Below, one piece after another: positions 53,518 to 61,567 of a stretch of DNA of 61,567 bases. The notes beneath the pieces were generated by a model, which did no database searches, was not told the origin of the DNA, and saw only the letters and a list, made by a program, of their open reading frames with translations. The DNA comes from Candidatus Latescibacterota bacterium. GTDB taxonomy: Bacteria > Krumholzibacteriota > Krumholzibacteriia > G020349025. Position numbers and translations under genes: made by a program. The stretch spans positions 2,082,562 through 2,144,128 of the forward strand of contig CP070763.1 in the NCBI GenBank assembly GCA_020349025.1, read 5' to 3'. Numbering within the stretch: position 1 is the stretch's first letter; each line of letters opens with the position of its first letter.

Positions 53518-53650
53518 CGGCATGCTCCCCTTTCTTGAACGTGAATCCTCGAGCCGCGTCGGGCGCGTTGCGGTCCAGACAACCGGATGACGCGCGTCAG
53601 CCTTTCCCCGAACGGACCGGCTGTGTCGGCGCAGCGACGTTTCGACCTTC

Positions 53651-53941
53651 TCAAACGGGAGAGTGTGGAGGGGCTCGACCTGCAACCGGCGACCAGTGGC
53701 GATCGTGTTGTGCCAATTGCGTGTCCGACACCGGCAGGTATTCCACATCCGGTGTCGGTCCCAACGAGACCGACTGCCGGATGAGCGCCGGCGCACCTGC
53801 GTGGGCAACGATGCAAACGAAGCAGTGGTTTTCAGGGTCGTCGTGTTGTGCGGCGTGGAGTGTGGGGATGGAGCCTGCGGCCAGAAGCAGCAGGACGAAG
53901 ATGCCGCGACCCACCTGCCTTGGAATCGATGCGGGACTCAT
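53651..53941 (-). CDS. Small exported His/Cys-containing protein upstream of the metal-uptake genes
   Basis: The 96-residue protein has a signal peptide (FVLLLLAAGSIPTLHA). A short mature part follows, with 'AQHDDPENHCFVCIVAHAG' (H33, H39, C40, C43, H47), a likely metal-binding or disulfide site. The rest is Pro-rich and low in structure. It resembles small periplasmic proteins found beside metal-regulated genes, but I cannot name a family. I chose ATG 53941 with GGGG about 9 nt upstream; ATGs at 53950 and 54004 are in frame. It leads the porin/ZnuA/permease genes on the minus strand. Confidence 0.55.
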   Translation of the reverse strand: MSPASIPRQVGRGIFVLLLLAAGSIPTLHAAQHDDPENHCFVCIVAHAGAPALIRQSVSLGPTPDVEYLPVSDTQLAQHDRHWSPVAGRAPPHSPV

Positions 53942-53966
53942 AGGCGTCATCCCCAACGGGAGGGAG

Positions 53967-53984
53967 GCCGAGCCGTGGCTCGGC
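53967..53984 (-). promoter_or_regulatory. 18-bp perfect palindrome in the leader of the metal-uptake operon
   Basis: GCCGAGCC (53967-53974) and GGCTCGGC (53977-53984) form perfect 8-bp arms around two bases, 26-43 nt upstream of the small exported protein start. On the minus strand a possible promoter lies just upstream (-35 TTGTTT at 54027-54022, -10 TATGCT at 54005-54000, 16-nt spacer). The palindrome would therefore be in the 5' leader, as an operator or an RNA hairpin. Confidence 0.4.
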
Positions 53985-54037
53985 GAGCATGACTTCACCA
54001 GCATACACGGGCGGCACCTTCAAACAAGGGCGGCGTC

Positions 54038-54067
54038 TTGACGTTGCCGAGGCGGCGCATGTAGATT
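54038..54067 (+). promoter_or_regulatory. Promoter of the fur-feoB operon
   Basis: TTGACG (54038-54043) and TAGATT (54062-54067) form a -35/-10 pair with an 18-nt spacer. Transcription should start near 54074, inside the Fur-type palindrome. Confidence 0.6.
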
Positions 54068-54071
54068 CCTC

Positions 54072-54088
54072 TTGAGACTGAGTCTCAA
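54072..54088 (+). promoter_or_regulatory. Fur-type operator
   Basis: TTGAGACT-G-AGTCTCAA is a perfect 8-1-8 palindrome whose inner part has the TGA-N4-x-N4-TCA (7-1-7) geometry of Fur-family boxes. It overlaps the predicted start of transcription, 17 nt before the Fur start codon, so binding would repress the operon. The spacing and symmetry are seen directly. That the neighbouring Fur binds it is inferred. Confidence 0.7.
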
Positions 54089-54104
54089 TTTCAGGAGGCT
54101 TGCC

Positions 54105-54611
54105 GTGTCTGCTGAAAGACGTCTGGAAGGGGAGGCCGGGAGCGCCCAGGAGCGCCTGCGCGACCATCTCAGCGCGCGCAACCTGCGCCTGACGCCCGAG
54201 CGGCTCCTGGTCCTCGAGGGGGTGCTGACCCGAGAAGGGCACTTCGACGCCGAAGAGCTTCTTGAGCACCTGCGCCGCAGCAACAAGAGCGTCAGCCGCG
54301 CCACCGTCTATCGGACGCTCGATCACCTTGCAGAAGCGGGACTGGTCAAGAAGCACCACTTCCAGGAGGGGCATGCTCTCTTCGAGCACGTCCACGGACG
54401 CGATCACCACGACCACATGGTGTGCGACCGTTGCGGCAGGGTCATCGAGTTCGTGAACGACAAGATCGAGGCGCTGCAGGAGGAAGTGTGCAGAGAGCAC
54501 GACTTCCGCGAGCTGCGGCACGTGCATCAAATCTTCGGCATCTGCAGCGCCTGCCAGGCCGTCGAGAAGCGCGCGCCCAACGCCTCGCCACACCATTCGG
54601 GACACGCATGA
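54105..54611 (+). CDS. fur: Fur-family ferric uptake regulator
   Basis: The 168-residue protein has the Fur winged helix ('LRLTPERLLVLEGVLTREGHFDAEELLEHL...VSRATVYRTLDHLAEAGLV'). The metal-binding dimerisation domain contains 'HGRDHHDHMVCDRCG' (C107, C110) and 'CSAC' (C147, C150), forming the structural Zn site, plus the His-rich regulatory site. It should repress iron-uptake genes when Fe2+ is plentiful. GTG 54105 has AGGAGG 6 nt upstream; a TTG at 54072 falls inside the operator. The stop overlaps feoB (ATGA). Zur or PerR identity cannot be fully excluded. Confidence 0.88.
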   Translation: MSAERRLEGEAGSAQERLRDHLSARNLRLTPERLLVLEGVLTREGHFDAEELLEHLRRSNKSVSRATVYRTLDHLAEAGLVKKHHFQEGHALFEHVHGRDHHDHMVCDRCGRVIEFVNDKIEALQEEVCREHDFRELRHVHQIFGICSACQAVEKRAPNASPHHSGHA

Positions 54612-56680
54612 GCACAGCCGTCGAGCCACCGCAGGAGCAGCACGACGCATTGCGGCTGGCCGTCCACCCGCACGTCGTGCTGGTGGGCAATCCGAACGTG
54701 GGGAAGAGCGTTCTCTTCGGAGCCCTCACGAAGCGCTACGTGACCGTCTCCAACTACCCCGGAACCACCGTGACCATCACGCGCGGCAAGGCGCTGCTGG
54801 ACGGTCGGCGTGTCGACGTCCTCGACACGCCCGGGACGAACAGCCTCACGCCGATGTCCGAGGATGAAGAGGTCACGCGCAACATCCTCCTGCGCGAGCC
54901 ACCCGGTGCGCTTCTGCAGGTTGCCGACGCCAAGAACCTGCGTCGCGCTCTCATCCTCTCGTCGCAGATCGCCGAGATGGGTCTGCCGTTCGCGCTCGAC
55001 CTCAACATGATGGACGAGGCGGGTGATCTGGGACTGCGCATCGATCGCGAGCGCCTCGAAGAGCTCCTCGGCGTCGCGGTCGTGGCCACGGTGGCGGTCC
55101 GACGCAAGGGGTTCGACGCCGTCGAGCGCGCTCTCTTCGACCAACGCCACTCGGCGCTCCAGGTGCGCTACCCGGACGCCATCGAAAAGGCGATCGCGGA
55201 GATGGAGCCGGTGCTGCCGCAGACGCACGTTGCGCGTCGCGCGCTGGCGATCATGCTGCTCTCCGGCGACTCCACGCTGAACGCGTGGCTGCGCGAGCGC
55301 ATCGGCGAGGCCGCGCTCGAGGCGCTCCGGAAGGTGCGCGCCCAGGCGCAGGAGCGTTTGCGCGAGCCGCTCGGCGGCCTGATCCACAAGCACCGCCTGC
55401 GCGAGATCGACAAGATCATGCGCCAGGTCGAGGTGCGCCCGCGCCAGCGCATCGGATCGCTCGCGGACACGCTCGGCTCGCTGAGCATGCATCCTGTCTG
55501 GGGCGTCCCGGTCCTGCTCGTGGTTCTGTGGGGGATGTACCAGTTCGTCGGTGTGCTGGGAGCCGGCACGCTGGTGGATCTGCTCGAAACGAAGGTGTTC
55601 GGCGAGCACCTCTCCCCCTGGGCGATCCGAGCTGCCGACACGCTGCTCCCCTTCCCGCATCGGCACGGCATCGAGGAGGGTGTTCTCACCTCGATGTACA
55701 CGCATCCCGCCCTGGGCACGGGTCAGGAGGTGCTCCGCTTCATCCACGATTTCCTGGTGGGGCCGTACGGTCAGATCACGATGGCGCTGTCGTATGCGAT
55801 CGCGCTCATTCTCCCCATCGTCGCCACGTTCTTCATCGCCTTCGGCATTCTGGAGGATTCCGGCTATCTGCCGCGCCTCGCCGTCATGGTGAATCGCTTG
55901 TTCCGGACGATGGGGCTGAACGGCAAAGCCGTCCTGCCGATGGTGCTCGGTCTCGGCTGCGACACGATGGCGACGCTGACCACGCGGATCCTGGAAACGC
56001 GCAAGGAGCGTGTCCTGGTCACGCTTCTCCTCGCCCTCGGTGTCCCCTGCTCCGCCCAGCTCGGCGTCATCCTCGGGATGATGCGCGCGCTGTCGCTGTC
56101 GGCGACGCTCGTCTGGCTCGGCAGCATCTTCGCCACGCTCTTCATCGTCGGTTGGGCCGCGTCGAAGGTCGTCCCCGGTCGAGGCTCCGACTTCGTGCTC
56201 GAGCTGCCGCCGATCCGGCGTCCGCAGTTGGGCAACATGGTGGTGAAGACGCTGGCGCGCATCGAGTGGTACCTGCGCGAAGCCGCGCCGCTTTTCCTCC
56301 TCGGGACGTTGATGCTCTTCCTCTTCGATCGACTGCGGCTGCTCGAGGCGATCGAGCGCGCTGCGGCGCCGCTCGTCGTGGGCATTCTCGGATTGCCCGC
56401 GCGCGCCGCCGAAGCCTTCCTCGTCGGCTTTCTGCGCCGCGACTACGGCGCCGCCGGCCTCTACGACATGGCGCGCGAAGGGGAGCTGAACGACGTCCAG
56501 CTCGTGGTGTCGATGGTCACGATCACGCTCTTCGTGCCGTGCATCGCCAACTTCCTGATCATGATCAAGGAGCGCGGCATGAGGACCGCGCTCGCGATGG
56601 TCGCCTTCATCGTGCCATTCGCCCTGGTCGTGGGCGGCGCGCTGAACCTCGGCCTGCGGCTCCTGGGGGTGACCTTCTGA
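54608..56680 (+). CDS. feoB: Ferrous iron transporter FeoB
   Basis: The 690-residue protein has an N-terminal GTPase domain: G1 'GNPNVGKSVLFGALT', G2 'NYPGTTV', G3 'DTPGTN', and a G4-like 'NMMDEA' in the FeoB position. A helical spacer and about ten transmembrane helices follow, including 'FGILEDSGYLPRLAVMVNRLFRTMGLNGKAVLPMVLGLGCDTMATLTTRILETRKER', the Cys-containing core. It imports Fe2+ across the inner membrane. It is coupled to fur (ATGA) and to the Cys-rich protein (TGATG). There is no stand-alone feoA; a FeoA domain lies on the nearby regulator. Confidence 0.95.
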   Translation: MSTAVEPPQEQHDALRLAVHPHVVLVGNPNVGKSVLFGALTKRYVTVSNYPGTTVTITRGKALLDGRRVDVLDTPGTNSLTPMSEDEEVTRNILLREPPGALLQVADAKNLRRALILSSQIAEMGLPFALDLNMMDEAGDLGLRIDRERLEELLGVAVVATVAVRRKGFDAVERALFDQRHSALQVRYPDAIEKAIAEMEPVLPQTHVARRALAIMLLSGDSTLNAWLRERIGEAALEALRKVRAQAQERLREPLGGLIHKHRLREIDKIMRQVEVRPRQRIGSLADTLGSLSMHPVWGVPVLLVVLWGMYQFVGVLGAGTLVDLLETKVFGEHLSPWAIRAADTLLPFPHRHGIEEGVLTSMYTHPALGTGQEVLRFIHDFLVGPYGQITMALSYAIALILPIVATFFIAFGILEDSGYLPRLAVMVNRLFRTMGLNGKAVLPMVLGLGCDTMATLTTRILETRKERVLVTLLLALGVPCSAQLGVILGMMRALSLSATLVWLGSIFATLFIVGWAASKVVPGRGSDFVLELPPIRRPQLGNMVVKTLARIEWYLREAAPLFLLGTLMLFLFDRLRLLEAIERAAAPLVVGILGLPARAAEAFLVGFLRRDYGAAGLYDMAREGELNDVQLVVSMVTITLFVPCIANFLIMIKERGMRTALAMVAFIVPFALVVGGALNLGLRLLGVTF

Positions 56681-56940
56681 TGCCGGCAAGCGCCACGCAT
56701 CCAGCCTGCCCACTCTGCGGCGGCACGCTGCGGGACCAGGTGGGGGGATGCGGGACCTGTCCAATGAACAGCGGCTGTGCCATGCTCTGCTGCGAGCGCT
56801 GCGGTTACTCCACCGTGGCAGCGGAGTCCGTGACCGTGCGTTTCTTCAAGCGGCTCATCAGCCGCCGGCCCAGGGGAAGTCGTGCATCCCGAGTTCCAGG
56901 CCCAACCCCAGGACGAGATCCTGGAGCAGATCTGGTGTAG
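56680..56940 (+). CDS. Small Cys-rich protein of the feo operon
   Basis: The 86-residue protein has eight cysteines: C10/C13 ('CPLC'), C24/C27 ('CGTC'), C33, C37/C38 and C41 ('CCERCGY'). They could bind zinc or an Fe-S cluster. The tail is basic and Pro/Arg-rich. Small Cys-rich proteins often accompany FeoB (FeoC-like roles), and its gene overlaps the feoB stop (TGATG), so a role in Fe2+ transport or sensing is inferred. Its 3' end overlaps the next gene by 59 nt. Confidence 0.75.
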   Translation: MPASATHPACPLCGGTLRDQVGGCGTCPMNSGCAMLCCERCGYSTVAAESVTVRFFKRLISRRPRGSRASRVPGPTPGRDPGADLV

Positions 56941-57547
56941 ACGCGAAGATGGCGACGCCACTCTCTCCGGCTTGCTCGACTCCGCCGAGGAGGAGAACGC
57001 CGGCGAGCTCGTGACGACACTGGAGCAGCAACAGCTTCTGCGCCTCGTGGACGATCGCGTCGAGCTCACGCGCGCGGGTGAGGTGCGGGCGCGCACGATC
57101 ATCCGCGGCCACCGTCTGGCCAAACGTCTGCTCTTCGACGTCCTCGAGCTCCCGGCCGAGGAGACGGAGAAGACCGCCTGCCTGATGGAGCACGTGCTCG
57201 GCCCCGCCGCTGCAGATGCCGTCTGCTCCTTCCTCGGGCATCCACCGCGCTGTCCGGAGGGTCGTGAGATCCCGGCGGGCCCCTGCTGCAAAGAGCGGGA
57301 CGAGCGCCTGCTGCGCCCGCTCGTGGTGCCGCTCCACGAGATGAAGCGCGGACGCTCGGGGCGCATCGTCTTCATGACGCCGCGTTACCAGAAGCGCTTC
57401 GATCGTCTCGGTCTCTTCGGCGTCGTGCCCGGGAGCACGATCCGCCTGCGACAAACGCAACCCTCCGTCGTCATCGAGATCGAGGGCACCAGCCTGGCGC
57501 TCGATCGCGACGTGGCGCGCGAAATCTACGTACGACGCGAGTCGTGA
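56882..57547 (+). CDS. DtxR/MntR-like metal-dependent regulator with C-terminal FeoA domain
   Basis: The 221-residue protein has an N-terminal winged-helix-like segment (about 8-70). A metal-binding/dimerisation region follows ('IIRGHRLAKRLLFDVLELPAEETEKTACLMEHVLGPAAADAVCSFLGHPPRCPEGREI', with C, E, H, C, H and C ligands). A C-terminal FeoA/SH3-like domain comes last ('GRIVFMTPRYQKRFDRLGLFGVVPGSTIRLRQTQPSVVIEIEGTSLALD'). This is the iron-dependent repressor layout. It is the second metalloregulator in the operon with fur. The start is GTG 56882 with AGGGGAAG upstream, overlapping the Cys-rich gene. Confidence 0.85.
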   Translation: MHPEFQAQPQDEILEQIWCRREDGDATLSGLLDSAEEENAGELVTTLEQQQLLRLVDDRVELTRAGEVRARTIIRGHRLAKRLLFDVLELPAEETEKTACLMEHVLGPAAADAVCSFLGHPPRCPEGREIPAGPCCKERDERLLRPLVVPLHEMKRGRSGRIVFMTPRYQKRFDRLGLFGVVPGSTIRLRQTQPSVVIEIEGTSLALDRDVAREIYVRRES

Positions 57548-57556
57548 GGGGCGTGC

Positions 57557-57724
57557 ATGTACTGGGTCGCCAAGATCCTCCAGGTGCTCGGCCTCTTCAT
57601 CACGCTCGACGGCCTCTACGTCGGCATCCGCTTGCACGACATGCAGACCGAGGTTCTCCTCCTGGCCCTCGGTGTCGCCATCTTCTACGGCGGCCGCCGG
57701 CTCGAGAAGAGTCTTCGCGCCTGA
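57557..57724 (+). CDS. Small two-helix membrane protein ending the feo operon
   Basis: The 55-residue frame encodes 'MYWVAKILQVLGLFITLDGL', a short loop ('RLHDMQTE') and 'VLLLALGVAIFYGGRRLEKSL', i.e. two transmembrane helices with a basic end. AGGGG at 57546-57550 lies 6 nt before the ATG, and the gene begins 9 nt after the regulator stop. It may assist FeoB, but I know of no assigned function. It is too short for routine ORF calling and could be missed. Confidence 0.7.
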   Translation: MYWVAKILQVLGLFITLDGLYVGIRLHDMQTEVLLLALGVAIFYGGRRLEKSLRA

Positions 57725-57736
57725 GCACGGGCCGCA

Positions 57737-58549
57737 TCAGCTCGTCACGGCGACGTTGTGCACGACGCGTTGCGGGAAGGGAATCTCGATGTCGTTGGCG
57801 TCGAACTGCTCCTTGATCTTGCGCGTCAGGTCGAACTTCACGCCCCAGTAGTCCTCGCGCTTGACCCACACGCGCACGACCAGGTTCACGCTCGAGTCTG
57901 CGAGCTCCGACACGGCGATCATCGGCGCCGGATCGGCGTGAATGCGGTCGTCCGCCTGGATGATGCTCTCGATGGTGCTCTCCGCTCCTCCGATCGACGA
58001 GGTGTAGCCGATCCCGATCAGCAGATCCACGCGCCGCGTGTCGTAGCCGGCGTAGTTGTGGATCGTGTCGCCGAAGAGCTTGCCGTTCGGTACGATGATC
58101 TTGACGTTGTCCGGCGTCGCCAGCGTCGTCGAGAAGAGATCGATGTTCTTGACGCTCCCCGACACACCCGCGGCGGTGATGTAATCGCCGATCTTGAAAG
58201 GCCGGAACAGGAGGATCATGACACCCGCGGCGAAGTTGGCCAGCGAACCTTGGAGGGCGAAACCCACGGCGAAGCTCGCGGCTCCCAGAACGGCCACGAA
58301 GGAGGCCACCTGCACGCCGAAGTTCGCGAGCGCCGCAACCACCGTGAAGACCATGATCAGGTAGTAGGCAAGGCTGCTGGCGAAGTTGACCAGCGTCGGA
58401 TCGGCCGCGCGCTTGCTCATGACGCGGCGGACCGAGCCGCGCACCAGACCGGCGGCAATGCGACCGACGATCAGAACGGCGATCGCGCCCACGATCCGGA
58501 TGCCATAGGTCGTCGCGAACGCAATGATCGATTGCATGAAGTCTTCCAT
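57737..58549 (-). CDS. mscS: Small-conductance mechanosensitive channel (MscS family)
   Basis: The 270-residue protein has three transmembrane helices. The pore helix has the Gly/Ala pattern 'GAASFAVGFALQGSLANFAAGVMILLFRPFKIGDYI', followed by the beta domain ('GSVKNIDLFSTTLATPDNVKIIVPNGKLFGDTIHNY'), as in E. coli MscS. It opens under membrane tension to release solutes at osmotic downshock. Length and layout are those of the minimal family members. It is convergent with the feo operon. Confidence 0.93.
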   Translation of the reverse strand: MEDFMQSIIAFATTYGIRIVGAIAVLIVGRIAAGLVRGSVRRVMSKRAADPTLVNFASSLAYYLIMVFTVVAALANFGVQVASFVAVLGAASFAVGFALQGSLANFAAGVMILLFRPFKIGDYITAAGVSGSVKNIDLFSTTLATPDNVKIIVPNGKLFGDTIHNYAGYDTRRVDLLIGIGYTSSIGGAESTIESIIQADDRIHADPAPMIAVSELADSSVNLVVRVWVKREDYWGVKFDLTRKIKEQFDANDIEIPFPQRVVHNVAVTS

Positions 58550-58631
58550 GTCGGCTCTCCCTCACCTTGGTTGGACCCTGTGATACGCCACCCGTGTCCG
58601 GGCTCCTGCGAAGAACGAAGCACCGCCGCTG

Positions 58632-61481
58632 TCAACCGCCTCCATTCCCTTCGACCTCTGCGTCCGCCTCCGAGTCCCTCTCGGGATCCATGGAGACCTG
58701 AACGTAGTTGTCGGTGCGGAGGTAGCGTCGCGCGGCGTCACGAATGAAGCGGGTGTCGAGCTTCTGCACCAGCTCCTCCAGCTCGAGAATCTTGTGCAGG
58801 TCGAGGTCGTTCTGGTCGCGGTATTGAATCTGTCCCATCCAGAAGCCGTTCTGGCGCAAGCTGACCTCGCGATTCTCGCGCTGGATCTCCGCGATCTTCG
58901 TCACCTCCTCCGCTGAGACCCCCTGCTCTCGGATCTCCTCGATGAGAGCGAAGAGCTGCGTCGTGAGCTCGTCGAGCCGCTGCGGGTCGCAGCCGAAGCC
59001 GATGTGCAGCTGGTATTCGGCACGCGGATGCTGCGACTTCGAGGCGGAGACACGCACACCGTAGGTGCCTCCGAGATCCTCACGAAGGACCTCGCGCGCT
59101 CGGATGCGAAGCGCTTCAGCCAACGACTCGATGGCGTAACGTTGTTCACGCGTCCATTCGAACGTGCCGTTGAACACGATCACCGTGCGACTCTTCGGAT
59201 CCACGCCGCGGCGGAAGCGGCTCTGGACCACCCCGAGCGGCAAACGCCGTCCGACGTCGCGCCAGCTCTCGTGTCGATCGCTGGCCGGCAGCCCGCCGAT
59301 GTAGGTGCACACGAGGGCCTCGAGGGCTTCGAGGTCGAGCGCCCCGACGAACGCGAAGGTGAAGTCGCCTGCGCTGGCGAAGCGGTTCTCGTAGAACTTC
59401 AAGGCGACGTCGAGCTCCACCTGCTGCAGGCTCTTGGTCGTGATCGGCATGCTGCGCGGATGGTGTTGGCTGAGGAGGAGCCGTAGCGTGTCGCCGAAGG
59501 CGACGTTCGGGTTCGAGGCGCGGTTCTCCAGCATGCCGCGGTAGCGCTCGACCCAACCCTGGTACGCCTCCTCGTCGCGCCGTACGGCGGTGAAGTGTAG
59601 ATAGAGGAGCTGCAGCAGCGTCTCGAGGTCTTGCGGTCTCGCGCCCCCCCGCAAGCCCTGGGTCAGCTCCCCGAGCGTCGGGCGGACGAAGGCTTGCCTG
59701 CCGGCGAGGTGCTTCTGCAGCTGCACCGCGCTGAATTCGCCGATCCCCATGGCGGGGATGAGCCAGTCGGACACGTATGCGGAGAGATATTCCGCATCCG
59801 TCGCCAGCGAGATCCCTCCAGCGCTCCAGGCGTTCATCACGATCTCGTCGTCCTTGAAGTCGGTCGCCTTCACGTACACGCGCGCGCCGTTGGAGAGCGT
59901 CCACAGCTGCAGATCCAGATCTGCAAACTCCTGCCGCTGCACGATCTCGCCCGGCACGGGTGGGCGCGGGACGAGAGCGCTCGCAACCGTCTCATCCACG
60001 TAGGGTGCGATCTCGCTGGCGGCAACGGCGGCGAAGACGGCGAGCAGCTCCTGCTCCGACGGGATGTGCACCCCCTCCTTTTTGGGACCGCTGACGAGGA
60101 CGACGCGGCTGTGGTCGACGCTCCACTCTCGTGCCAGCACGTTGATTTCATCCAGGCGGATCTCGGGCAGCAGCGACTGGTAGGCCTCGAAGGCGTACTC
60201 GATTCCCGTGACCGGCTGGCCGCGGAGAAAGTGGGCCACGCGCGAGCTGGCGTAGCGGGCGGAGTGGCTCTTGTCGCGTTCGTTGTACTGGCGCTCGATC
60301 CCGCTCAACAGTCGCTTGCGCCCGCGTTCCAGCTCGGTGGAGGTGAACCCGTGGCGCGCCGCGCGCTCCACCTCGGTCATGACGCTCTGCAGCCCGCGCT
60401 CGATCCCGTTGTTCTCGACCATGGCGCCGAGCCCGTACCCTTCCAGCGTGCGCGCGAGTGGAGAGCTGAAGGCCCAGCCGTTGATGAAGGGGGGATCGGC
60501 CTCCTGGACGAGTTCCCCCAACCTCGAGTTGAGCATGCTGCTGAAGAGCCGCTCGGCGATCGACTGCCGCAGCCATGCCACGTCGTTCATCTCGCGTCGC
60601 GGGAACTTCGTGTACACGGTGATGCGGCTGCGGGTCGCTTCCGGGTCGGTGGCGATGGCGAACAGCGTCCCCTCGTGATCCGGGACCGGGTAGAGCGGGC
60701 GCTCGCGCATCTCTTCGGAGCTCGCGATGCTGCCGATCTGCTCCCGAATCAGCGCCTCGATGCGATCGGCGTCGAAGTCCCCCACGGCGACCACCGCCAT
60801 CAGCTCCGGGCGGTACCAATCGCGGCAGAAGCGCACGAGCGTCTCGTGCTCAAAGCTCTCGAGCACCTCCAGCGTGCCGATGGGAAGCCGCTCGGCATAG
60901 CGCGAGCCCTTGAAGAGAACGGGGAGCTGCTTGTCCCGTATCCGCTGCTGTGCCCCGCGGCCACCGCGCCACTCCTCGACGACGACCCCACGCTCCTTCT
61001 CGATCTCCTCGCCGACGAACGTCGAGCCGCGCGCCCAGTCGGCGAGAACGAGAAAGGCGCGTGAGAGAACCTCCTCGTCGTCGGTCGGGACGGTGAGGCG
61101 ATACACCGTCTCGTCGAAGTTCGTGAAGGCGTTGATGTCGGCACCGAAGCGCATGCCGATGCTCTCGAGATAATCGACGAGCTCCTGCGACGCGAAGTTC
61201 TGCGTGCCGTTGAACGCCATGTGCTCGACGAAGTGCGCCAGCCCGCGCTGATCCTCCGCTTCGAGGAGCGAGCCGACGTTCACCGCCAGCCGCAGCTCCG
61301 CGCGCTCGCGCGGCTCGGCGTTCTCGCGGATGTAGTAGCGGATGCCGTTCGGCAGCCTGCCCAGTCGCGTCTTCGGGTCGAACGGCAACGGACTCTCCAG
61401 ATCGAGCTGCGCTCGAACCGCGAGCGGAGCGCCGACGATCCAGCAAAGGACTCCCAGACAGACGATCCGTGTCATTCGCAT
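58632..61481 (-). CDS. Exported M16-family zinc metallopeptidase
   Basis: The 949-residue protein has a signal peptide (to about residue 24, 'APLAVRA') and two M16 halves. The N-terminal half has the inverted zinc motif H-x-x-E-H in 'GLAHFVEHMAFNGTQNF' and the downstream glutamate in 'EKERGVVVEEWRGG'. The C-terminal half ('GGLPASDRHESWRDVG...TYGVRVSASKSQHPRAEYQLHIGFGCDP') is the inactive, substrate-holding half. The length fits PqqL-type periplasmic proteases, which degrade peptides. ATG 61481 follows GGAGG. The upstream 86 bases to the window end show nothing further. Confidence 0.93.
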   Translation of the reverse strand: MRMTRIVCLGVLCWIVGAPLAVRAQLDLESPLPFDPKTRLGRLPNGIRYYIRENAEPRERAELRLAVNVGSLLEAEDQRGLAHFVEHMAFNGTQNFASQELVDYLESIGMRFGADINAFTNFDETVYRLTVPTDDEEVLSRAFLVLADWARGSTFVGEEIEKERGVVVEEWRGGRGAQQRIRDKQLPVLFKGSRYAERLPIGTLEVLESFEHETLVRFCRDWYRPELMAVVAVGDFDADRIEALIREQIGSIASSEEMRERPLYPVPDHEGTLFAIATDPEATRSRITVYTKFPRREMNDVAWLRQSIAERLFSSMLNSRLGELVQEADPPFINGWAFSSPLARTLEGYGLGAMVENNGIERGLQSVMTEVERAARHGFTSTELERGRKRLLSGIERQYNERDKSHSARYASSRVAHFLRGQPVTGIEYAFEAYQSLLPEIRLDEINVLAREWSVDHSRVVLVSGPKKEGVHIPSEQELLAVFAAVAASEIAPYVDETVASALVPRPPVPGEIVQRQEFADLDLQLWTLSNGARVYVKATDFKDDEIVMNAWSAGGISLATDAEYLSAYVSDWLIPAMGIGEFSAVQLQKHLAGRQAFVRPTLGELTQGLRGGARPQDLETLLQLLYLHFTAVRRDEEAYQGWVERYRGMLENRASNPNVAFGDTLRLLLSQHHPRSMPITTKSLQQVELDVALKFYENRFASAGDFTFAFVGALDLEALEALVCTYIGGLPASDRHESWRDVGRRLPLGVVQSRFRRGVDPKSRTVIVFNGTFEWTREQRYAIESLAEALRIRAREVLREDLGGTYGVRVSASKSQHPRAEYQLHIGFGCDPQRLDELTTQLFALIEEIREQGVSAEEVTKIAEIQRENREVSLRQNGFWMGQIQYRDQNDLDLHKILELEELVQKLDTRFIRDAARRYLRTDNYVQVSMDPERDSEADAEVEGNGGG

Positions 61482-61567
61482 CGCAAGCCTCCTTCGCCGG
61501 GGCCTCGCCGGCTTGCACGCGAACAGCGATCCGGGGCGCTCGGTGCGGTCGGTTTGCGCCCGAGTCT

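Noticed and set aside
54072..54104. A TTG start for Fur at 54072.
   Set aside because: This codon lies in the Fur-type palindrome at the predicted transcription start. GTG 54105 has a strong AGGAGG.

Overview
The window is a high-GC, densely packed chromosomal segment from a Gram-negative (two-membrane) bacterium. The evidence for two membranes is an Omp85-type barrel, a porin, lipoprotein signal peptides and a metal ABC importer with a periplasmic binding protein. MqnC points to menaquinone made by the futalosine route; a polyprenyl synthase and a UbiA prenyltransferase may belong to the same pathway. A glyoxylate-shunt fusion, GdhA and aconitase indicate aerobic heterotrophic metabolism on acetate or fatty acids. 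The mix of families suggests a deep, poorly cultured lineage (FCB group, Acidobacteriota or former Deltaproteobacteria); I cannot place it more precisely. I saw no tRNA, rRNA, CRISPR array, prophage or insertion sequence.

Layout. 0-10.6 kb: NHL propeller protein, CarH-like B12 photosensor domain, a minus-strand mqnC / secreted protein / Omp85 barrel unit, CorA, a homocysteine methyltransferase coupled to a GT-C-like membrane protein, and a class V PLP enzyme. 10.6-19.0 kb (minus): a tightly coupled eight-gene carotenoid operon crtY-crtE-crtI-crtB-DUF2141-methyltransferase-crtU-Rieske oxygenase, which predicts an aromatic and possibly oxygenated carotenoid. 19.2-19.8 kb (minus): a thioredoxin-fold lipoprotein gene with an in-frame TGA in a UxxC motif, followed at SECIS distance by a perfect 17-nt hairpin; this is a probable selenoprotein. 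20-30 kb: a short Rho, an aconitase with its swivel domain at the N-terminus, a GbsR-regulated prenyl synthase/UbiA operon, and a single-frame malate synthase-isocitrate lyase fusion. 30-44 kb: membrane proteins, a cation exchanger, an alkyltransferase-like protein, a histidine kinase/response regulator/YgfZ operon, secreted proteins, a PPDK-N protein with receiver-like domains, and GdhA. 44-50.5 kb: an exported methyltransferase-fold protein, a membrane sulfatase-like protein, a His-tract protein and a YqiJ/flotillin pair. 50.6-57.7 kb: a metal-homeostasis region, with a porin / metal-binding protein / permease operon lacking an ATPase diverging from a fur-feoB-Cys-rich-DtxR/FeoA-small-membrane-protein operon that has a Fur-type box over the fur promoter. 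57.7-61.5 kb: MscS channel and M16 protease.

The strongest leads are the selenoprotein and its SECIS-like hairpin, the Rieske oxygenase in the aromatic-carotenoid operon with a possible B12 photosensor nearby, and the malate synthase-isocitrate lyase fusion.
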